A stretch of DNA of 10,324 nucleotides from Bacillota bacterium (GTDB lineage Bacteria > Bacillota > Bacilli > Alicyclobacillales > SLC66): the NCBI GenBank assembly GCA_021799325.1, contig JAJZAS010000034.1, positions 1-10,324 of the forward strand, read 5' to 3'. The translations under genes and the position numbers were made by a program. Each line of letters starts with the position of its first letter. Positions within the stretch are counted from its first letter, which is position 1. Positions 5,129 to 10,324 of the stretch are shown here, one piece after another. Under the pieces are notes generated by a model. That model was not told where the DNA came from. It saw only the letters and a program-made list of their open reading frames with translations, and ran no database searches.

Positions 5129-5932
5129 TTATGCGATGGGGTGGTCGCTTTGATCATGGTGGAACCACGCTTTTGATTTGACGACAAATACTCCAGCGAT
5201 GATGGCAAACACCAGCAGAATCGTTTCCACCAGCCAGATGTTGAGTTTGGCAGCCTGACTCAATCCAGGTAAAAAGTCGACCACCGCGTGCAGCAAGATG
5301 GCAAGAAATAGAAACCGTATTTTTTGGTGGCGAACGCCGTAGAGAACGATGAGGGATAACGCCAATTGGATGGTGAGTGCGAATACCCGCTCCAATCCGG
5401 ACATGGCAAACAGGAAGGGGGACAAATGGATGAGGTTGGATTTTAGTGCCAAAAGTGTAGATTTTGCGCTTGTCGAATTCACCATGGCCTGAAATTTACC
5501 GGTATTGATCATGAAGGCAAGCGTGATCGACGAGACACTGCCGAGCACGCCAATTAATAGCGCTTCCATGCCGCCGTGACCAAGGCCATAGGAAATGCCA
5601 TCCGACCAGGACCTTTCCTTTACGAGTATCCAGCGCATGGCCACATAGCGACCCACTTCCTCGAACACACCGGCTGCAAGTGCCCCGTACGTGGCATATA
5701 ACCAAGGTTGGTGGTTCAAAAGCGTGGCGGTAGTAGCGTTGTCTAACAGCACATAGCGGTTTAAGAGGGACTCGAGAACTTGCGAAAACAAAATGAAGAT
5801 GACAATCCCGATCCCGAGCGCTTTGAATGAAATCATTTTTTTGCGATACATGTAAATGATCAACCCAAATGGGAATCCCAAAGAGAGCAGTACAGAAAAG
5901 AACATAAATGCGATCGACAGATTACTCACCAT
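5129..5932 (-). CDS. yhfC: YhfC-family intramembrane metalloprotease-like protein
   Basis: A 267-residue polytopic membrane protein with about seven or eight hydrophobic segments. It carries the pattern of the YhfC (DUF2324) group, related to CAAX/glutamic-type membrane proteases: EEVGR (E91-E92, R95), GLGHGGMEA (H119, E123) and LLHAVVDF (H215, D219). In this superfamily such residues bind metal or activate water inside the membrane. Its substrate is unknown. The ATG at 5932 follows AGAGGAG by 10 bases and overlaps the last 7 bases of the upstream methyltransferase gene, so the two are probably co-transcribed and translationally coupled. No terminator was seen after it before the MerR-type gene. 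Family assignment is firm; protease activity is inferred. Confidence 0.87.
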   Translation of the reverse strand: MVSNLSIAFMFFSVLLSLGFPFGLIIYMYRKKMISFKALGIGIVIFILFSQVLESLLNRYVLLDNATTATLLNHQPWLYATYGALAAGVFEEVGRYVAMRWILVKERSWSDGISYGLGHGGMEALLIGVLGSVSSITLAFMINTGKFQAMVNSTSAKSTLLALKSNLIHLSPFLFAMSGLERVFALTIQLALSLIVLYGVRHQKIRFLFLAILLHAVVDFLPGLSQAAKLNIWLVETILLVFAIIAGVFVVKSKAWFHHDQSDHPIA

Positions 5933-6933
5933 GACAACTGTTCTCCTCTAATTGGTCTACGTGAAGACTTGTTTGGAACGCTTGATTTCTGGTCTTTCAA
6001 TGAATTTCTCTCCCAAAAAACGCCATCCTGATACCCTTGTATGGAGCGGTCAAGTTCTGTCATCTCCAGTCGTTTTTCTGCGAGGCAACAATACGTTAAG
6101 TCTCGTTCAATGCCGACGAATTGTCTATCTAATTTTTTGGCGACAACAGAGGTGGTCCCAGAACCTAGAAAGGGGTCTAACACCACATCATCTGGGCGGG
6201 AACTCGCGAGTATAATTTTTGCCAATAGCTTTTCTGGCTTCTGAGTCGGGTGATCGGTGTTCTCCGGCATAGACCAGAATGGTACGGTCAAATCCGTCCA
6301 AAGGTTGGAAGGATAGGTCAGGCGATAATTCCCGTCCGTCGATTCTTCCCAGTCTTTTGGCTCGCCGCTTGTCAGGCGATAAGGGGCGATTACTTTGCGT
6401 TTCATCTTGACATCGTCCACGTGAAAAACGTAATCCTTGGACATCGTGAAAAACCAGATATCCTCGGAGGCGTTTTTCCAGTTGTGCTGTGCCCCACGTC
6501 CTTTTTCGCGCTCCCAGGTAATGCGGTTTTGGACGAGCAGGTATTGCGATGCGACCTGTTCAATCGCGGAACCTGAGCGCCAGTCGCCGCAAATGTAGAC
6601 GGAGGCGGTCGGTTTCAAGACGCGCAACAAAGGGACGAACCACGATTCGAACCATTTTGCGTAGTCACTTTCGTTCATTTTGGTGAACGTGTTCTTATTG
6701 AATGCTTTTGTCAGGTTATAAGGCGGATCGATAAATAACAAGTCGACAAACTGATCAGGCAGATGGGGGATGACCTCGAATAAATCCTGATGAATCGTGC
6801 GGTTCAAAAGAGTCTCTGGAGAGGTCGTTTCATGAATAGAGAGTAGTCTTCCCTGATAGTGCTGCGCTTCGTCATCAGTGAGTGTGATCGTTTGATTGCG
6901 AGGTGCTCTTGAGTTAGAGGTGGGCTCATTCAT
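5926..6933 (-). CDS. Beta-class DNA methyltransferase (N6-adenine or N4-cytosine)
   Basis: A 335-residue S-adenosylmethionine-dependent DNA methyltransferase. Motif order identifies the beta class: catalytic motif IV DPPY (69-72, in LFIDPPYNLTKAF) comes first, then a variable target-recognition region at about 140-220, then HPTQKP (228-233) and the SAM-binding motif I DPFLGSGTT (253-261) with FVGIERD. DPPY rather than SPPY favours N6-adenine methylation. Residues after about 295 form a basic, low-similarity tail. No restriction endonuclease gene is adjacent, so it looks like a solitary methyltransferase. The start has AAAGGAA 9 bases upstream; an ATG slightly further up is closed at once by a stop. 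It overlaps the YhfC-type gene by 7 bases. Its recognition sequence cannot be read from the protein. Confidence 0.93.
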   Translation of the reverse strand: MNEPTSNSRAPRNQTITLTDDEAQHYQGRLLSIHETTSPETLLNRTIHQDLFEVIPHLPDQFVDLLFIDPPYNLTKAFNKNTFTKMNESDYAKWFESWFVPLLRVLKPTASVYICGDWRSGSAIEQVASQYLLVQNRITWEREKGRGAQHNWKNASEDIWFFTMSKDYVFHVDDVKMKRKVIAPYRLTSGEPKDWEESTDGNYRLTYPSNLWTDLTVPFWSMPENTDHPTQKPEKLLAKIILASSRPDDVVLDPFLGSGTTSVVAKKLDRQFVGIERDLTYCCLAEKRLEMTELDRSIQGYQDGVFWERNSLKDQKSSVPNKSSRRPIRGEQLSW

Positions 6934-6961
6934 TGCATGAGATTCCTTTCTAGTAGAGAAA

Positions 6962-6990
6962 ATTTTATCTATTCACTTGTTTCATTTTAA
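6962..6990 (-). promoter_or_regulatory. Candidate promoter of the methyltransferase/yhfC unit
   Basis: On the minus strand TTAAAA (6985-6990) and TAAAAT (6962-6967) are 17 bases apart, matching the consensus at 4 and 5 of 6. The region is very AT-rich and lies just past the csp terminator, as expected for a new transcription unit. Confidence 0.4.
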
Positions 6991-6997
6991 AGAAATA

Positions 6998-7032
6998 CAA
7001 AAAAGCACACAAGGTTTTGTCTCGTGTGCTTT
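6998..7032 (-). terminator. Intrinsic terminator of the cold-shock gene
   Basis: AAAGCACAC (7002-7010) pairs perfectly with GTGTGCTTT (7024-7032). Read on the minus strand the stem is followed by a T run. It lies about 30 bases after the csp stop and isolates csp from the methyltransferase. Confidence 0.9.
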
Positions 7033-7062
7033 AAGTACCCTAATCAGGTGATGGTCTTTCGA

Positions 7063-7269
7063 CTAGCGGGATTGTACGACAACGTTTTCTGCTTGTGGGC
7101 CTTTTTGGCCTTCCACTACATCAAAAGAAACTTGTTGCCCTTCTTCCAGAGTACGGAAGCCATTGCTTTGAATGGCGCTGAAGTGGACAAAGACATCTTT
7201 GCCGTTTTCGCCGGTGATAAAGCCGTACCCTTTGTCAGAGTTAAACCATTTTACTGTACCTTGTTGCAT
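7063..7269 (-). CDS. csp: Cold-shock protein, CspA/CspB family
   Basis: A 68-residue single-domain cold-shock protein: a five-stranded OB-fold that binds single-stranded RNA and DNA and melts mRNA structure as an RNA chaperone. Both nucleic-acid motifs are intact: RNP1 KGYGFI (13-18) and RNP2 VFVHF (26-30). The leading GTVKWFN is also conserved, and the length is normal for the family. The start has a near-perfect AGGAGG, 7 bases upstream. It has its own promoter directly behind gerAB, a leader of about 90 bases and a strong terminator. The paralogue letter cannot be assigned from sequence alone. Confidence 0.97.
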   Translation of the reverse strand: MQQGTVKWFNSDKGYGFITGENGKDVFVHFSAIQSNGFRTLEEGQQVSFDVVEGQKGPQAENVVVQSR

Positions 7270-7362
7270 GTTTGGTCCTCCTAAATGAAAAAACCGCTTG
7301 CTTCCTTGCCCTATGATGTAGGCGTGGAAAGTAACGGCTCATCATCGCAATTTATTCTTTAC
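7270..7362 (-). promoter_or_regulatory. Long 5' leader of the cold-shock gene
   Basis: About 93 untranslated bases separate the predicted transcription start from the csp ATG. They contain a pairing ATGATG/CATCAT (7340-7345 with 7313-7318) and a T run just before the AGGAGG. Long structured leaders that change fold with temperature are known for csp mRNAs; whether this one does so is inference. Confidence 0.35.
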
Positions 7363-7368
7363 TGATTC

Positions 7369-7397
7369 AGTTTAACATTATGATACGCACTTGTAAA
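7369..7397 (-). promoter_or_regulatory. Candidate promoter of the cold-shock gene
   Basis: On the minus strand TTTACA (7392-7397, 5 of 6) and TAAACT (7369-7374, 4 of 6) are 17 bases apart. The -35 box starts 5 bases after the gerAB stop codon, and no terminator separates the two genes. Confidence 0.5.
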
Positions 7398-7402
7398 GCG
7401 AA

Positions 7403-8539
7403 TTATTCACCTTGGGGTGATTGTTTTTTTGAGTTTTGTTCGGGAAGCGTAACTCGGAGTTTTCTGATGAACGCCACACTTAAAAGTAAGAGGGGGCTGC
7501 CAATCAAAAGTGCCCAACTGATCGGCGTGAGAAACACCTTTACTATATGAAATGCTTGTTCACTGTTGTCAAACAAAATAGCGGTCACATAGATGATAAG
7601 TGCACTGACTATGCTGATGGGTTTGTAACGCGATTCCTTCATATTGAGGATTTTAGCGATGGCGTCCGATATTCCCCAAAAATGAATGCTGACGTAGAGG
7701 GTAATAAAAGCGGTGGAAAGTAGGATGATCATAATTCCCATGCGTTCGATGATCCCGTTTTGAAGGCGAATCAGTTCGAGTATGTATTGAAGGGGAAAGG
7801 TGATATGTAGGTTCGGGTGCCAACCGATGTCAATGATCACGCCGAGAAATCCAAGTCCAATGAGGAAATTAGCGGTCAGCATGCTGATGACCGGAGACCA
7901 GAGCCTGACCCCTTTTTTGTTAAAATGATACGGATTTAAGACGAGTGTGATGGTGAATCCAAGGTAGATGGGAAGCAGTGCATACACGCCATCCAGCATC
8001 TTCATCCAATCAGCCACGTGTGTGGTAATCCAAAATCTATCGCCCTGCATGAGCGCCATCCCAAAGGAGATGATAACACCAATCCACGTCAGGGGATAGA
8101 TAATACTCGCGACACTCGCAAGGGAGGCAATGCCTGTCCACACGCCGCGAAAAGCGACTAGGCAAAGCGCACCAATGATGACTGCCCTTGGTGTATTCGG
8201 AAAGGAAAACTTGATTAAAAGCGAGTAGAGGTAGATGGAAGTGGCGACGAACCCCATATAAGCGGGAATAAAAATGGAAGCCGTAAATTTGCCTAACCAT
8301 TTTCCCAATACCATCGTATGGACGTCTACGGCGTGAACGTCAGGGAAGCGTTCGTTGATCAGGCCATGCAAAAACGCCATGAGAAACGATGCTAAAAGTA
8401 CGCCAAGTACGCTCCACTGCGCATCATAGAGCGAATGTTCAACGGCAATGCGTGGATAATACCAAAACATGAGCGGCATGTAGCTCGTCGAGATTAGGGT
8501 GACGATCTGGATATGGGTGAGCCTGATTTGTTCGTTCAA
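7403..8539 (-). CDS. gerAB: Spore germination receptor B subunit (GerAB/GerKB family)
   Basis: A 378-residue inner-membrane protein with about ten membrane segments, related to the APC amino-acid transporter superfamily. In germinant receptors the B subunit helps bind the nutrient (amino acid or sugar) that triggers spore germination. Visible family features are the N-terminal segment beginning LTHIQIVTLISTSY, paired hydrophobic helices along the whole length, and a short basic tail (SKKQSPQGE). It starts at TTG: AAGGAG lies 8 bases upstream and overlaps the TAA stop of the preceding gerAC. It is the last gene of the order A-C-B seen in gerK-type operons. The family is certain; the ligand and the exact paralogue are not readable. 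Confidence 0.93.
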   Translation of the reverse strand: MNEQIRLTHIQIVTLISTSYMPLMFWYYPRIAVEHSLYDAQWSVLGVLLASFLMAFLHGLINERFPDVHAVDVHTMVLGKWLGKFTASIFIPAYMGFVATSIYLYSLLIKFSFPNTPRAVIIGALCLVAFRGVWTGIASLASVASIIYPLTWIGVIISFGMALMQGDRFWITTHVADWMKMLDGVYALLPIYLGFTITLVLNPYHFNKKGVRLWSPVISMLTANFLIGLGFLGVIIDIGWHPNLHITFPLQYILELIRLQNGIIERMGIMIILLSTAFITLYVSIHFWGISDAIAKILNMKESRYKPISIVSALIIYVTAILFDNSEQAFHIVKVFLTPISWALLIGSPLLLLSVAFIRKLRVTLPEQNSKKQSPQGE

Positions 8540-8551
8540 GGTGACATCTCC

Positions 8552-9700
8552 TTACATGAGTGTCCCGGTGTGGTGGATGTGCACATCCATTTTTATGAGA
8601 GGCAAGGCGCTCGAAAACGTGTCAGGCCAATTTTTTTGAATGTCTTCCAAGCGTTCAGGATGTTGAATCACCTCGTATTGTCCAAATCCAAAGATATCTA
8701 ATTTTTGTTGCTGTAGTTTTTTCAACACTTTCTCTGATTGATTTTTTAGGTACTTTCCCATCACTTGTTCATAGCGAGAAAGTTCACGGTTACTGAGATT
8801 GGTTTGATTGTCGATCTCATCATTGCTTAACACTCCGTTGACGATGATATGGTCGTATAGAATGGTTTTTCCTTTTTGATGTAAGACTTTAATGTGACTG
8901 GTCGTGTGGATGTGATGCACCTCAAAGTTTTTGCCACGGTCCGGGATTTGAAAAGCCATCTCATGAAGATGATCATTCAACAAATGAAAAAAAACACTAT
9001 CCCAACGATTCAATTTGTACTTGGGCTGATAGCTGGAGAAGGCCTCCATGCCTGCTACGTCAAATGTCGACCCTTTCACTTTGATAATGCCTACTTTCGG
9101 CTCGATCCCTATGCGATGAATGTCGCGCCAGAATTCCCAAACCTTTGTCCTCGTGAAATAGGCTTTTTGCATAGCCTTGGCATCTAGTTGATCATGAATA
9201 GCATCGGACGGCGATTCATGCGTGCCAGTCAATGATAGAATATCGAGTGCGCTTTTATCTGCACAAAAAAGATAAGCAAGCCTGTCTGAAGAGGTGTCGC
9301 GAATAAACTCCAAAACGACTTTTGCAACCTGTGGTGCCTTCAAGTGTCGATTAATGAGCAGTAAGTTGAAGTCCCCTAGGTAAAATTTCTTGATCGATAG
9401 CGTTTGGGCAGAGGCAAGCGCGGTGTGAAGGTCCGTTGAAACAACATGAAAATTCACATAGTTAGTGGGCAATTGTGCTTCTGTTCCTCCCCCTCCTCCA
9501 CCGCCTTTTCCTCCACCGCTTGGCGTGAATCGTTGGACTTGAAACGTAAAAGAGATTTTGTTGTCATCGCCCTTTACCGGGTCTGCAGCAATTCCGATAA
9601 TGGGGGCGCGTTCGTTGATTTTGTTGTAATCCCAGCATCCGGTAATTGGGAGAGACAGAAAACTGATAAAAAGCAGGGAAACCCATTTTTTCACTTCCAT
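8552..9700 (-). CDS. gerAC: Spore germination receptor C subunit, lipoprotein (GerAC/GerKC family)
   Basis: A 382-residue lipoprotein of the germinant receptor. The signal peptide ends in the lipobox LPITGC with the lipidated C22, followed by the family-typical WDYNKINERAPIIGIAAD. Gly 62-64 and 66-72 form a glycine-rich loop (GGGKGGGGGGG). Such loops are common at this place in GerAC proteins. The C-terminal half forms the usual helical and sheet domain, ending in IKMDVHIHHTGTLM. It is anchored on the outer face of the spore inner membrane, where the C subunit supports receptor assembly. AAGGA lies 8 bases before the ATG, and the start overlaps the gerAA stop by 10 bases, suggesting coupling. 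gerAB follows after 12 bases. Confidence 0.94.
   Translation of the reverse strand: MEVKKWVSLLFISFLSLPITGCWDYNKINERAPIIGIAADPVKGDDNKISFTFQVQRFTPSGGGKGGGGGGGTEAQLPTNYVNFHVVSTDLHTALASAQTLSIKKFYLGDFNLLLINRHLKAPQVAKVVLEFIRDTSSDRLAYLFCADKSALDILSLTGTHESPSDAIHDQLDAKAMQKAYFTRTKVWEFWRDIHRIGIEPKVGIIKVKGSTFDVAGMEAFSSYQPKYKLNRWDSVFFHLLNDHLHEMAFQIPDRGKNFEVHHIHTTSHIKVLHQKGKTILYDHIIVNGVLSNDEIDNQTNLSNRELSRYEQVMGKYLKNQSEKVLKKLQQQKLDIFGFGQYEVIQHPERLEDIQKNWPDTFSSALPLIKMDVHIHHTGTLM
9484..9519. repeat. Low-complexity purine/pyrimidine tract coding Gly in GerAC
   Basis: The gerAC coding strand here is almost pure G and A (GGAGGAGGGGGAGG and similar). It encodes Gly-Gly-Gly-Lys followed by seven Gly. Length change by slippage is possible in such a tract; in-frame changes would only alter the loop. 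Confidence 0.7.
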
Positions 9701-10324
9701 TTTTTTGATCCTTTTGTACTGTTCTTTGGCGGGTGAATTTCCCCGATGGGATCTTGAGGATGCATATGTGCCGTTCTCCTTGGTGCGACTTTGAGTGGCA
9801 AGCGAAGTAAACCGTCAATCCAGGCATCCTTCGGATAGGAACCGTTATAGGGTTCCAGGTAAGCAACGCCGAACATTCGTAGTGCCCCTGTTTCATATAA
9901 CATCCAAATAGAGGTCAGGATGATGCCATAGGTGCCGAGGATTGCTGCGGCAAATAACATGGCCCAGGCTATCATTCGTGCGAGGGTGGTAAATTCATAG
10001 CTTGGCGCGACAAACACACTGATGGCGGTAAGGGCGACGACAATGATCAAAATGTTACTGACTACCCCTGCCTGAACGGCCGCTTGACCGACTACGAGAC
10101 CGCCGACCACGCCGATCGTTTGCCCCATTTGTTTGGGGATGCGAAGCGATGCTTCGCGAAGGATTTCAATAATGATCTGCATAATCACGACTTCCATAAT
10201 GGCGGAAAAAGGAACACCAGCACGCGAACTGGAGATATGAAACCCCAGCAGTTTTGGCAAGAGTTCTGGATTAAAGTCGACGAGACCCACATATAGCGCA
10301 GGGAGATAGATGGAAAGAAATAAA
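9691..10324 (-). CDS. gerAA: Spore germination receptor A subunit, C-terminal part (GerAA/SpoVAF family)
   Basis: The frame stays open to the right edge, so only the last 210 residues are present out of about 500 in the family. The visible part starts LFLSIYLPALYVGLVDFNPELLP. It continues with the membrane domain: FREASLRIP-type segment, GQTIGVVGGLVVGQAAVQAGVVSN and LTAISVFVAPSYE. Two more helices follow, and the end is a cytoplasmic basic tail (NSTKGSKKWK). GerAA is the large membrane subunit of the germinant receptor. Its N-terminal soluble domain and promoter lie outside the window. The GTG at 10290 is an internal valine codon, not the start. The stop overlaps gerAC by 10 bases. Confidence 0.94.
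   Translation of the reverse strand, partial: LFLSIYLPALYVGLVDFNPELLPKLLGFHISSSRAGVPFSAIMEVVIMQIIIEILREASLRIPKQMGQTIGVVGGLVVGQAAVQAGVVSNILIIVVALTAISVFVAPSYEFTTLARMIAWAMLFAAAILGTYGIILTSIWMLYETGALRMFGVAYLEPYNGSYPKDAWIDGLLRLPLKVAPRRTAHMHPQDPIGEIHPPKNSTKGSKKWK

Noticed and set aside
6250..6576. 108-residue plus-strand open frame inside the methyltransferase
   Set aside because: Shadow of a firmly assigned gene with no supporting features.

Overview
The window looks like chromosomal DNA of an endospore-forming member of the Bacilli. The evidence is a gerA-type germinant receptor operon, a BcrC-like PAP2 phosphatase, a YhfC-family membrane protease, strong AGGAGG-type ribosome binding sites, GTG/TTG starts and many U-tract hairpin terminators. 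The moderate GC content and the secreted copper protein at the left end would fit the Alicyclobacillaceae or a related acid-tolerant lineage, but that placement is inference. No phage, insertion sequence, CRISPR array, rRNA or complete tRNA is visible.

Left part (1-2801): a gene fragment leaves the window on the minus strand. Divergent from it is a secreted cupredoxin (372-956), preceded by an unusually structured 277-base region: two palindromes, a 19-base tandem repeat nested with an orphan terminator, a promoter and a hairpin. Its own terminator follows. Next comes glnS (1097-2755), a full-length glutaminyl-tRNA synthetase of the E. coli type, with its own promoter and terminator. Most Bacilli make Gln-tRNA indirectly, so this gene is noteworthy.

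Middle part (2803-5007): a PAP2 phosphatase on the minus strand converges on glnS. It diverges from a 100-residue helical protein of unknown function with a His/Met cluster. Then comes a PaaI-type hotdog thioesterase with a strong promoter and a TetR-like operator just downstream of the -10 box. It converges on a MerR-type DNA-binding protein with a basic tail. The two genes share a terminator region.

Right part (5129-10324), all minus strand: a beta-class DNA methyltransferase overlaps the downstream YhfC-type intramembrane protease gene by 7 bases. Upstream of these is a cold-shock protein gene with a long leader and its own terminator. Upstream of that is a spore germination operon in the order A-C-B (gerAA partial, gerAC, gerAB). 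The germination proteins would form one inner-membrane nutrient receptor: GerAA and GerAB are membrane subunits and GerAC is a lipoprotein. The csp promoter begins 5 bases after the gerAB stop with no terminator between, so read-through from the sporulation operon into csp is possible.

No clear multi-gene novel system is visible. The points most worth following up are the cupredoxin with an atypical metal site and its structured leader, the methyltransferase/protease pair, and glnS in a Bacilli-like context.
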